This document shows positions 25,572 through 32,884 of a stretch of DNA of 64,000 nucleotides, piece after piece. Each line of letters starts with the position of its first letter. The first letter of the stretch is position 1. This DNA comes from Haloarcula argentinensis DSM 12282 (GTDB lineage Archaea > Halobacteriota > Halobacteria > Halobacteriales > Haloarculaceae): positions 124,001-188,000 of the forward strand of contig AOLX01000022.1 in NCBI GenBank assembly GCA_000336895.1. Direction: 5' to 3'. Below the pieces are notes generated by a model that had not been told where the DNA came from, searched no databases, and was given only the letters and a program-made list of their open reading frames with translations. The position numbers were made by a program, and so were the translations under genes.

Positions 25572-25669
25572 TAAAGCCACCGACCGTTCACCGGAACCTG
25601 TCAGTTGGTTCGAGCGCAGTATTGCAGTTTTAATCCGGCTTAATCGGCGCTAACCCGGCATCACTGACG

Positions 25670-25680
25670 CCTATTTATAG
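25670..25680 (+). promoter_or_regulatory. TATA box of the secreted protein gene
   Basis: CTATTTATAGG is centred about 34 bases before the ATG at 25709. It is a strong haloarchaeal TATA sequence, giving a near-leaderless start. Confidence 0.6.
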
Positions 25681-25708
25681 GCTCTTGGGTGGACAAGTAC
25701 TGGATAGA

Positions 25709-26494
25709 ATGAGACGAGCTACTCCGGTATTGCTGGCGCTGCTGCTCGTGGCGAGCACGCTCGCCGCGGTACCTGCCGCAACGATGGCACAGGAAACGGA
25801 AGCGGTGACCGAACAGGCCAACGAGAACCCGACGACCCCCGGCGCACAGCTGGCGGGCGTCGTCAGCGTGCAGGAGGCTGAACTGGACGGGGAGGTCCAG
25901 TCTCGGACGTTTGGGATCCGCGTTGCGAAGGCGAACACTGATGCTGCGAAGGCGTCCGTTGTCGCCGAGCAGGTGAACGACTCCGAGGCCCGACTCGAAG
26001 AACTCCAACAGCGCAAGCAGGCATTGGAGCAAGCCCGCGAGAACGGCTCGATGAGCGAGGGCGAGTACCGGGCGAAGGCCGCACAGCTCCACGCTGAAAC
26101 GAAGAACGTCCAGCGACTGGCAGACGAGACGAACGAAACCGCCAGCCAGCTCCCTGCCGAAGCGCTGGAGAAGAAGGGCATCGACGCGGCGGCGATCAAA
26201 ACCCTCTCACAGCGTGCAAACGAACTGAGCGGTCCGGAAGTCGCCGCTGTCGCACAGGGTATCGCCGGGCCGAACGTCGGGAAGCAGGCTCGACCTGACG
26301 TTGCCGGTGACCGTGGCGGCGATGCAGCAAACCGAACCGAAGCGGGTGACCGTCCGGTGGCCGGGCCGGAGCGGACCCCGGCGGGTGAGCGGACGGACGA
26401 TACCGATGCTACGCCAGCCAACGAGACGGCTACCAATGGCGAGGAAACCGAGTCGCTGGGTGGCGGGTCTGATACTGTCGATGCTGGCCAATAG
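25709..26494 (+). CDS. Secreted protein with coiled-coil core, unknown function
   Basis: The 261 residues begin with a Sec signal peptide (MRRATPVLLALLLVASTLAAVPAATMA, cleavage after about 27). A helical region follows (about 90-175, EARLEELQQRKQALEQAREN and KAAQLHAETKNVQRLADETNETASQL), then a long acidic Asn/Thr-rich tail with several N-x-S/T sequons (about 205-261), a likely N-glycosylated surface part. The start at 25709 follows the TATA box; the upstream GTG of the same frame adds unconserved residues. It resembles haloarchaeal envelope proteins of unknown role (DUF7096-like). It follows the membrane HTH gene with its own promoter. Confidence 0.7.
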   Translation: MRRATPVLLALLLVASTLAAVPAATMAQETEAVTEQANENPTTPGAQLAGVVSVQEAELDGEVQSRTFGIRVAKANTDAAKASVVAEQVNDSEARLEELQQRKQALEQARENGSMSEGEYRAKAAQLHAETKNVQRLADETNETASQLPAEALEKKGIDAAAIKTLSQRANELSGPEVAAVAQGIAGPNVGKQARPDVAGDRGGDAANRTEAGDRPVAGPERTPAGERTDDTDATPANETATNGEETESLGGGSDTVDAGQ

Positions 26495-26662
26495 CCAGAG
26501 CGAAGACGAATACACCGTTTAACCTCATCACACGTCAGTTTGTTGCCGGTGCTGGTCGCTATGGGCGACGCGATGGCTGCTGATGTCTGGTGTTTGTTGT
26601 CTATACACACGCTACTGTGAACACGGAAGCTATTAGTACCCGAGTCACACAGCAGAAAGTAC
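26495..26662. other. Intergenic region before the argG leader
   Basis: This region of about 170 bases is relatively AT-rich and holds the candidate promoter for the leader transcript at 26631. No other gene or repeat was recognised. Confidence 0.45.
26622..26637 (+). promoter_or_regulatory. Candidate promoter of the argG leader transcript
   Basis: CACGGAAGCTATTAGT has a BRE-like purine stretch followed by TATTAG. Its centre at about 26634 is 29 bases from the ATG at 26663, the spacing expected if the leader ORF starts a leaderless mRNA. Confidence 0.45.
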
Positions 26663-26755
26663 ATGACGCGGACCCCCCTCTCCACGATGCTCGCTGCGGA
26701 CAGCGAGGGGTCCCTCCGTTTCTCCCCACGACGACGACGACCGGGCCGTTTCTAG
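26663..26755 (+). CDS. Arginine-rich leader peptide upstream of argG (candidate attenuator ORF)
   Basis: A 30-codon frame begins ATG ACG CGG and ends TTC TAG. It contains seven Arg codons, four of them consecutive CGA (26729-26740), a codon rarely used in GC-rich haloarchaeal genes, shortly before the stop. The C terminus reads SPRRRRPGRF. The ATG lies where a transcript from the TATTAG box would begin. A GGGCC/GGCCC hairpin (26743-26747/26755-26759) overlaps the stop, and CGTCGTCGTCG (26807-26817) is complementary to the CGA run. In bacteria such a leader before an Arg gene would be called an attenuator. Archaeal precedent for Arg is not known to me, so function is inferred. Confidence 0.5.
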   Translation: MTRTPLSTMLAADSEGSLRFSPRRRRPGRF

Positions 26756-26852
26756 GCCCACTACTACTTACTCTTCACTCGACAGGTTCGTTTCGTCGCT
26801 AGACGCCGTCGTCGTCGGTTCGATGGGATACTCGATCTGTTGTTTGATCGAG
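26743..26852 (+). promoter_or_regulatory. Hairpin-forming leader region between the Arg-rich ORF and argG
   Basis: This holds GGGCC-7 nt-GGCCC (26743-26759), a small CGTC/GACG hairpin (26794-26797/26802-26805), the anti-Arg-codon segment CGTCGTCGTCG (26807-26817) and a perfect 7-bp CTCGATC/GATCGAG hairpin with an 8-base loop (26831-26852) that ends 41 bases before the argG ATG. These allow mutually exclusive pairings: the Arg codon run can pair with 26807-26817 unless covered by a ribosome. Confidence 0.45.
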
Positions 26853-26893
26853 AAACCGACAGGCACACCACGGAACCAATTCAGAACACATCC

Positions 26894-28156
26894 ATGCCAG
26901 AAGGAAACGGAACCGTCGCGCTCGCTTTCTCGGGCGGGCTCGACACGACAGTTTGCGTATCGCTGCTGAAAGAAGAATACGGCTACGACGAAGTCATCGG
27001 CGTCACCGTCGACGTCGGCCAGCCCAACTACGAGTTCGAGGAGGCCGAGGAAACAGCCGAAGCGCTGGGCGTTGAACAGCACGTCGTCGACGCAACCGAG
27101 GAGTTCGCGGACCTCTGTATGGAGGCCGTCAAGGCCAACGCCGACTACCAGGGTTACCCGCTCGGGACCGCCCTCGCGCGCCCGGTCATCGCCAAAGCCA
27201 TCCTCTCGGTCGCCGAGGAGCAGGGCTGTTCGGCCGTCGCGCACGGCTGTACCGGCAAGGGCAACGACCAGCTCCGCTTCGAGTCCGTCTGGCGCGACTC
27301 TGACCTCGATGTCATCGCGCCGGTGCGTGAACTCGGGCTCACCCGCGAGTGGGAAAACGAGTACGCTGCGGAAAAGGGCCTGCCCGTTGAGGGCGGCGAC
27401 GGCGGCCGCTACTCAATCGATACGAACCTCTGGAGCCGCTCCATCGAGGGCTCCGAACTTGAAGACCCGAGCACCATCCCAGCCGACGACATCTACAAGT
27501 GGACCGAGAACCCCTCGGACAAGGACGCCGAACTCGTCGAGGTCGAATTTGAGGAAGGTATTCCCGTTGCCGTCGATGGCGAGGAACTCGGCGGCGTCGA
27601 ACTCATTGAACAACTCAACGAGCAGGCGGGGGCCCACGGCATCGGTCGCACGGACATGATGGAGGACCGTATGCTCGGGCTGAAAGTCCGCGAGAACTAC
27701 GAACACCCCGCAGCGACGGTCCTGCTGACGGCCCACGAGGCGCTCGAAGGGCTCGTCCTCACGCAGGAGGAGCGCCAGTTCAAGGCCCAGGTCGATCAAG
27801 AGTGGTCACAGAAGGCCTACCAGGGGCTCGTCGACGCGCCGCTGACGGGCGCCCTCGAAGCGTTCATCGACGACACCAATGAGCGCGTCACCGGGACTGT
27901 CACGGTCAAACTCGAAGGCGGCCACTGCCGCCCGGTCTCGCGCGAATCGGAGTACGCCGTCTACAGCGAGTCAGCGGCCTCGTTCAACGAGGAGGACGTC
28001 TCCGGCGGCATCACCCAGCAGGACGCGACCGGTGTCGCGAAGTACCACGGCTTCCAGTCTCGCCTCGCGAACAAGATTCTGGACGACGCGAAAAAAGGGG
28101 CCGCCGTGACGGACGGCAGCGGTGACCACGCCGCGACCGAGGATACGGAGGAGTAA
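26894..28156 (+). CDS. argG: Argininosuccinate synthase
   Basis: It joins citrulline and aspartate using ATP, the penultimate step to arginine. The 420 residues include the ATP pyrophosphatase loop ALAFSGGLDTTVCVSLL, the citrulline/aspartate region (YPLGTALARPVIAKA), GCTGKGNDQLRFE, SIDTNLWSRSIEGSELEDP and WSQKAYQGLVDAPL. The start at 26894 (MPEGNGTVALAFSGG) fits the family; the open frame continues upstream to 26840 but would include the CTCGATC hairpin. It is preceded by a long leader with an Arg-rich ORF, and argH follows 4 bases after its stop. Confidence 0.96.
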   Translation: MPEGNGTVALAFSGGLDTTVCVSLLKEEYGYDEVIGVTVDVGQPNYEFEEAEETAEALGVEQHVVDATEEFADLCMEAVKANADYQGYPLGTALARPVIAKAILSVAEEQGCSAVAHGCTGKGNDQLRFESVWRDSDLDVIAPVRELGLTREWENEYAAEKGLPVEGGDGGRYSIDTNLWSRSIEGSELEDPSTIPADDIYKWTENPSDKDAELVEVEFEEGIPVAVDGEELGGVELIEQLNEQAGAHGIGRTDMMEDRMLGLKVRENYEHPAATVLLTAHEALEGLVLTQEERQFKAQVDQEWSQKAYQGLVDAPLTGALEAFIDDTNERVTGTVTVKLEGGHCRPVSRESEYAVYSESAASFNEEDVSGGITQQDATGVAKYHGFQSRLANKILDDAKKGAAVTDGSGDHAATEDTEE

Positions 28157-28160
28157 GCGA

Positions 28161-29660
28161 ATGAGCGACAGCGAGGACCACGAGACCGTGGACGCGACCG
28201 ACGACAGTGAAACGGTCGTCCGCCGTGACCGCTTCGCGGGCGGGCCCGCCCGGTCGTTCCTCTCCTCGCTGTCCGACGACGAACGCATCTTCGCAGCTGA
28301 CCTCGCGGTTGACCGCGCCCACGTCGTGATGCTGGCCGAACAGGAGATCATCGACCGCGAGACGGCCGGCGAGGTGCTGGCCGCGCTGGCGGACGTGGAA
28401 GACGCGGGACACGGGGCGCTCCCCGACGGCGAAGACGTGCACGAGGCCATCGAAAGCGCTGTCATCGACCGCGTTGGCCCGGACGGCGGGAAGATGCACA
28501 CCGCCCGCTCGCGCAACGACGAGGTGGCGGCCTGTATCCGCTACCGCCTGCGCGAAGACATACTGGCCCTCGTCGAGACTGTCATCGGTGCCCGCGAGCA
28601 ACTCATCGAGGTGGCTCGCGCCGAGCGCGAAACGGTGATGCCGGGCTACACGCATCTCCAGCCCGCCCAACCGACGACGGTCGCCCACTGGGTACTGTCC
28701 TACGAACAGGCGCTCCAACGCGACACCGCGCGGCTGCTGGATGCCTACGAACGGGTTAACCAGAACCCGCTGGGGTCGGCCGCGTTCGCGGGGACGCCCT
28801 TCGACGTGGACCGCGAGCGCACGGCGGAACTGCTCGGGTTCGAGGGCGTCGCCGAGAATTCGATGGACGCCTCGGCGACGCGTGATTTCCTCGTCGAGAC
28901 GACCAGCGCCGTCGCCACGCTGGCGACGAATCTGTCGGGGCTGGCCGAGGACGTGGTCGTAATGGCGAGCAAGGGCCACGCCGACCTCGACGACGACTAC
29001 GCCTCGACGTCCTCGATCATGCCCCAAAAGAAGAACCCCGACACGCTGGAACTCGTCCGCGGGCGTACCGGCGACGCCGTCGGCGGGCTAAACGGCCTGC
29101 TGACCAACCTGAAAGGCCAGCCCCGTGCGTACAATCGCGATCTCCAGCGCGCCAGCCACCACGCCTGGGACGCAATCGACAGCGTCACCGAGAGCGTGGC
29201 AGTCGCCGCCGGCGCGGTCGCGACGGCCGACTGGCCCGCCGAGACGTTAGCGGAAGCGGCCACTGACGGGTTCGCGACGGCGACCGGCGTGGCGGACCTG
29301 CTGGCGATGGCCGGCGTCCCCTTCAGGACAGCCCACGAGGTCGTCGCCGAGACAGCCGCGCAGTTGGGTCCCGAGGAAGACGCGCCAGACTACGAGGCGC
29401 TGTCGGCCGTCGCCGAGGACGTGCTGGGCGAGCCCCTGTCGACCTACGTCGACCGCGAGGCGCTGGCGGCCGCACTCGACCCGACGGAAAGTGTCGCCAT
29501 GCGGGACTCTCGCGGTGGCCCGGCCCCCGACGCCGTCGCCGACCAGGTGTCGGTAGCCGAAGACGCACTCGCCGCCGACAGCGAGGCACTGACTGCCCGC
29601 CGGCAGGCGGTTTCACAGGCGGCTGACCGCCGCCAGACGGAGGTGGACCGATATGTCTGA
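28161..29660 (+). CDS. argH: Argininosuccinate lyase
   Basis: It splits argininosuccinate to arginine and fumarate. The 499 residues include HTARSRNDEVA near residue 110, TVMPGYTHLQPAQPTTVAHW, the family signature SSIMPQKKNPD, and GLLTNLKGQPRAYNRDLQ. An acidic N-terminal 20 residues precede the conserved core. The ATG at 28161 has a Shine-Dalgarno GGAGGAG about 10 bases upstream inside the end of argG, so the pair forms an operon. The final helical part (about 370-499) is longer in acidic residues than mesophilic enzymes. Confidence 0.96.
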   Translation: MSDSEDHETVDATDDSETVVRRDRFAGGPARSFLSSLSDDERIFAADLAVDRAHVVMLAEQEIIDRETAGEVLAALADVEDAGHGALPDGEDVHEAIESAVIDRVGPDGGKMHTARSRNDEVAACIRYRLREDILALVETVIGAREQLIEVARAERETVMPGYTHLQPAQPTTVAHWVLSYEQALQRDTARLLDAYERVNQNPLGSAAFAGTPFDVDRERTAELLGFEGVAENSMDASATRDFLVETTSAVATLATNLSGLAEDVVVMASKGHADLDDDYASTSSIMPQKKNPDTLELVRGRTGDAVGGLNGLLTNLKGQPRAYNRDLQRASHHAWDAIDSVTESVAVAAGAVATADWPAETLAEAATDGFATATGVADLLAMAGVPFRTAHEVVAETAAQLGPEEDAPDYEALSAVAEDVLGEPLSTYVDREALAAALDPTESVAMRDSRGGPAPDAVADQVSVAEDALAADSEALTARRQAVSQAADRRQTEVDRYV

Positions 29661-29684
29661 GCGACCACCGTCCCCTCGTGGGAC

Positions 29685-29699
29685 AATTATACCATAATT
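29685..29699. repeat. Palindrome AATTATaccATAATT between argH and lysW
   Basis: This is a perfect 6-base inverted repeat around a 3-base centre in a GC-rich genome, about 100 bases before the lysW promoter. Its size and symmetry fit a dimeric winged-helix operator, or the end of the argGH transcript; nothing in the window distinguishes these. Confidence 0.4.
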
Positions 29700-29785
29700 C
29701 TGATACACGATTCGGAAACGTGGCGGATTTGGAGCTTTGATACGATTAGAGGGCAGTATATCTTGTTAAACTATTCTGATATGTT

Positions 29786-29798
29786 CGAAGGCTTTAAG
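29786..29798 (+). promoter_or_regulatory. Promoter of the lysW-arg operon
   Basis: CGAAGGCTTTAAG has the BRE plus TATA form of haloarchaeal promoters. The TATA centre is about 31 bases before the ATG at 29826, giving a leader of only a few bases. Confidence 0.55.
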
Positions 29799-29825
29799 TG
29801 GATCCCTGTCACAGGATGAACTACA

Positions 29826-29990
29826 ATGGCAGAATGCATCGAGTGTGGGGCGGACGTGTCCCTGCACGACAACCTCGAAGTCGGAGAGATCGTTGACTGT
29901 GCCACCTGCGGTGCCGAACTGGAAGTCGTTGGCGCCGACCCTGTCGAGCTCGACAGCGCACCCGAGCTCGAAGAGGACTGGGGTGAGTGA
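29826..29990 (+). CDS. lysW: LysW-type amino-group carrier protein
   Basis: This 54-residue carrier protects the alpha-amino group of glutamate (arginine route) and perhaps alpha-aminoadipate (lysine route) by attachment to its C-terminal glutamate. The N-terminal zinc ribbon has AECIECGADVSL and DCATCGAEL (two CxxC pairs). The acidic surface leads to the diagnostic C terminus EDWGE. It is the first gene of the arg operon, followed by the ArgX ligase. The short length and promoter at the expected spacing support the start at 29826. Confidence 0.95.
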   Translation: MAECIECGADVSLHDNLEVGEIVDCATCGAELEVVGADPVELDSAPELEEDWGE

Positions 29991-30078
29991 GGTGTTCGCG
30001 GTGGCGCGGCGCTCGGCGCCGTACGTGACCGTGGCGCTCGACGCTGCGAGCCGCGAACCCACGGAGGACTCAGTATGA
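29983..30078 (+). CDS. Possible 31-codon linking ORF between lysW and argX
   Basis: A GTG at 29983, inside the end of lysW, opens a frame that fills the 84-base gap and ends TGA overlapping the argX ATG (ATGA). The peptide, starting VSEVFAVARRSAP, has GC-rich codons but no family likeness. It could simply keep ribosomes moving from lysW to argX, or be the remains of an extended lysW end. A small GGCGC/GCGCC hairpin lies within. Doubtful as a functional protein. Confidence 0.25.
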   Translation: MSEVFAVARRSAPYVTVALDAASREPTEDSV

Positions 30079-30971
30079 AAGTCGGACTCCTCTACTCGCG
30101 CATCCGCCGGGACGAGAAGCTGCTCCTGTCGGAACTGCGCGAGCGCGACCACGAGATCGAGAAAATAGACGTTCGCAAACAGCAGTTCAATATCCACGAG
30201 GCCCCCGAGGCCTTCGAGGATCTGGACATCGTCGTCGACCGCTGTCTGGCGACCAGTCGTAGCGTGTACGCGACGAAGTTCGCGGAGGCCTACGGCGTGC
30301 CGGTCGTCAACGGTCCCGAGGTCGCCGACACCTGTGCGGACAAGGTCAACAACAGCCTCGCGTTAGAGGCCGCGGGCGTGCCGACGCCCAACACCGACGT
30401 GGCGTTTACGAAGGACGCCGCGCTGGAATCCATCGAGAAGTTCGGCTACCCCTGCGTCCTCAAGCCCGTCGTCGGCTCCTGGGGTCGCCTGATGGCGAAG
30501 ATCGACTCCCGCTCGGCCGCCGAGGCTATCCTCGAACACAAGGAGACACTTGGCCACTACGAGCACAAGATCTTCTACGTACAGGAGTTCGTGGAAAAGC
30601 CCGGCCGCGACATGCGTGTGCTGGCCGTCGACGGCGAGCCCATTGCGGCGATGGTCCGCTCCTCAGACCACTGGCTCACCAACGCTGCCAAGGGCGCAGA
30701 GACCAACGAGTTTGAACTTGACGACCGAGCGCTGGAACTGGTCGAGAAGGCCTCCGACGCGGTCGGTGGCGGGCTGCTCGGTATCGACCTGATGGAAATC
30801 GGTGTCGACGAGGAAAGCGGCGAGTTCGAGGACTACACGGTCCACGAGGTCAACCACACCGTCGAGTTCAAGGCGCTGAACGAGGTCACCGACGTGGACG
30901 TGCCTGCGAAGGTCGTCGACTGGCTCGAACAGAAAGCGGCGACAGAAGCCGACGCCGAGGTGACAGCATGA
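30075..30971 (+). CDS. argX: Glutamate--LysW ligase ArgX (ATP-grasp)
   Basis: It attaches glutamate to the C-terminal Glu of LysW, the first step of carrier-bound arginine synthesis. The 298 residues belong to the RimK/LysX ATP-grasp family. Seen: CLATSRSVYATKFAEAYGVPVVNGP, DKVNNSLALEAAGVPTPNT, FGYPCVLKPVVGSWGRL (ATP-grasp lysine), FVEKPGRDMRVLAVDG and EVNHTVEFKAL (metal-binding Glu/Asn). Whether it also acts on aminoadipate cannot be read safely. A Shine-Dalgarno GGAGG lies about 8 bases before the ATG at 30075. Its stop overlaps the argC start (ATGA). Confidence 0.93.
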   Translation: MKVGLLYSRIRRDEKLLLSELRERDHEIEKIDVRKQQFNIHEAPEAFEDLDIVVDRCLATSRSVYATKFAEAYGVPVVNGPEVADTCADKVNNSLALEAAGVPTPNTDVAFTKDAALESIEKFGYPCVLKPVVGSWGRLMAKIDSRSAAEAILEHKETLGHYEHKIFYVQEFVEKPGRDMRVLAVDGEPIAAMVRSSDHWLTNAAKGAETNEFELDDRALELVEKASDAVGGGLLGIDLMEIGVDEESGEFEDYTVHEVNHTVEFKALNEVTDVDVPAKVVDWLEQKAATEADAEVTA

Positions 30972-32005
30972 CGTACACCGCAAGCGTCGTCGGCGGCTCC
31001 GGCTTTACCGGCGGAGAACTGCTTCGTATCCTTGACGGCCACCCCGAGTTCGAACTGGCACAGGCGACCAGCCGCTCGAAGGAGAACAAGACTATCGGGC
31101 ACTCGCACCCGAACCTTCGCCACTCGGACTTGCGGTTTTCCTCGCCGGAAGACCTGGAGTCGGTCGACGTGCTGTTCGCCGCGACGCCCCACGGCGTCTC
31201 GATGGAACAGATCGACGCGTTCCAGGAGGCCGCCGGTACGGTCGTCGACCTCTCGGCGGACTTCCGCCTCGATAGCGAGGCCCAGTACGACGAGTGGTAC
31301 GACGGACATACACGCCCGGAGCTGCTCGAACAGAGTGAGTACGCCCTGCCGGAACTCAACCGCCACAACCTCGAAGGCGCGGACCTCATCGCCTCTGGCG
31401 GCTGTAACGCCACGGCGACGATCCTTGGCCTGCTCCCGCTGTTCGAGGCCGACATCCTCTCCGGCGACGAGCAGATTGTCGTCGATGTGAAGGTCGGCTC
31501 CAGCGAAGGCGGGGCCGGTGGCGGCGAGGCGTCCAGCCACCCCGAGCGCTCGGGCGTCGTCCGCCCGTACGCGCCGACGGGACACCGCCACGAGGCCGAG
31601 ATACAGCAGTTCCTCGGCATCGACGTGTCCTTTACCGTCCACGCGGTGGACATGATCCGCGGCGCGAGCGCGACCTGCCACGTCTTCCCCGAGGGGCCTG
31701 TCTCGAAAGGTGACCTTTGGGGAGCCTACCGCGGTGAGTACGAGGACGAACCCTTTGTCGAACTCGTCGCCGGCGGCGGTGGCGTCTACCGCTACCCCGA
31801 GCCAAAGTCGGTCGCGGGGACGAACCGCGCCGAGGTCGGCTTCGAACTCGACCCCGGCAACAAGCGACTGGTCGTGTTCTCGGCCATCGACAACATGATG
31901 AAGGGGTCGGCGGGGCAGGCCGTCCACGCGGCCAACGTCGCCCTCGGCATCGAAGAGACGGCGGGCTTGGAGTTCCAGGGGCTCCACCCCGTCGGCGCAC
32001 CGTAA
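30968..32005 (+). CDS. argC: LysW-gamma-glutamyl-phosphate reductase (ArgC/LysY)
   Basis: This is the NADPH-dependent reductase of the carrier-bound phosphate. The 345 residues include an N-terminal Rossmann motif SVVGGSGFTGGELLRIL, the active-site cysteine in ASGGCNATATILGLLPL, SSEGGAGGGEASSHPERSGVVRPYAPTGHRHEAEI, and a C-terminal AIDNMMKGSAGQAVHAANV. The length is the normal ArgC type. The start overlaps the argX stop by 4 bases; a GAGGTGA ribosome site lies about 8 bases upstream. Confidence 0.95.
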   Translation: MTYTASVVGGSGFTGGELLRILDGHPEFELAQATSRSKENKTIGHSHPNLRHSDLRFSSPEDLESVDVLFAATPHGVSMEQIDAFQEAAGTVVDLSADFRLDSEAQYDEWYDGHTRPELLEQSEYALPELNRHNLEGADLIASGGCNATATILGLLPLFEADILSGDEQIVVDVKVGSSEGGAGGGEASSHPERSGVVRPYAPTGHRHEAEIQQFLGIDVSFTVHAVDMIRGASATCHVFPEGPVSKGDLWGAYRGEYEDEPFVELVAGGGGVYRYPEPKSVAGTNRAEVGFELDPGNKRLVVFSAIDNMMKGSAGQAVHAANVALGIEETAGLEFQGLHPVGAP

Positions 32006-32023
32006 CCCCTGACCTGAGTTCTT

Positions 32024-32884
32024 ATGACAGTCGTTATCAAAGTCGGTGGCGCTCGCGCGGTCGACCCCGCGGGGGCGCTTGCGGACGTGGCATCGTTAGT
32101 GGCCGATGGTGAGCAAGTCGTCGTGGTACACGGCGGCTCCACCAAAGTCGACGAGACGCTCGAACGACTCGGCGTCGAGCCCGAATACGTCGAAACACCG
32201 TCGGGCGTCGTCGGCCGGTTCACCGACGAGACCACGATGGAGGTGTTCGAGATGGCCTTCGGGCATCTCAACACTCAGCTCGTCGCCGGCCTCCAGAGCG
32301 AGGGCGTCGACGCGGTCGGCCTCACCGGCGTCGACGGCAAACTGCTCTACGGACCGCGGAAGTCCGCAGTGCGGGTCGTCGAGGACGGGAAGAAGAAGAT
32401 CCGCCGGGGCGACCATTCGGGCACGATCAAGCAGGTCAACGGCGACCTGCTGGAGACGCTGCTTGCGGACGGCTACACGCCCGTCGCCGCGCCGCCGATG
32501 GCCGGGGACGACGATGGTGACGTAATTCCCGTCAATACCGACGCCGACCGCTCGGCGGCGGCCATCGCCGGCGAACTCGACGCCCAGTTGGTGCTACTCA
32601 CTGATGTCGAAGGCGTCTACGCGGACCCCGACGACCCATCGACGCTCATCGAATCGGTCGAAACGGCAAGCGACTGGGATGCGCTCGAAGACGCCGCCGA
32701 GGGATTCATGGGCCGGAAGATCATGGCCGCCGAGGAGGCGCTCGACGGTGGCGCATCCGAGGTCGTGGTGGCCGACGCTAACGCCGAGTCACCGATTCTA
32801 TCGGCGCTTGACGGCGGCGGCACCCACGTCCACGCGAGCGCACTCGAACAGGACACAGACCAGACAGCGACGGAGGAACAATGA
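32024..32884 (+). CDS. argB: LysW-glutamate kinase (ArgB/LysZ)
   Basis: This amino-acid kinase family member phosphorylates the carrier-bound glutamate. The 286 residues include an N-terminal MTVVIKVGGARAVDPAGAL with the phosphate loop, VVVVHGGSTKVDETLERLG, FGHLNTQLVAGLQSEGVDAVGLTGVDG, PVNTDADRSAAAIAGELDAQLVLLTDVEGVY (nucleotide and acceptor region) and GFMGRKIMAAEEALDGGA. It ends overlapping the argD ATG. An 18-base gap after argC is the longest between argX and argE. Confidence 0.95.
   Translation: MTVVIKVGGARAVDPAGALADVASLVADGEQVVVVHGGSTKVDETLERLGVEPEYVETPSGVVGRFTDETTMEVFEMAFGHLNTQLVAGLQSEGVDAVGLTGVDGKLLYGPRKSAVRVVEDGKKKIRRGDHSGTIKQVNGDLLETLLADGYTPVAAPPMAGDDDGDVIPVNTDADRSAAAIAGELDAQLVLLTDVEGVYADPDDPSTLIESVETASDWDALEDAAEGFMGRKIMAAEEALDGGASEVVVADANAESPILSALDGGGTHVHASALEQDTDQTATEEQ

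Noticed and set aside
26590..26802. Plus-strand frame of 70 codons over the argG leader, with a run of Thr codons
   Set aside because: It is in a different frame from the Arg-rich ORF, starts upstream of the likely transcript start and has no matching regulatory sense.
29653..29697. 14-codon ORF overlapping the argH stop, with two Arg codons
   Set aside because: Too short and without a codon run; it probably arose by chance, although it lies near the palindrome at 29685.
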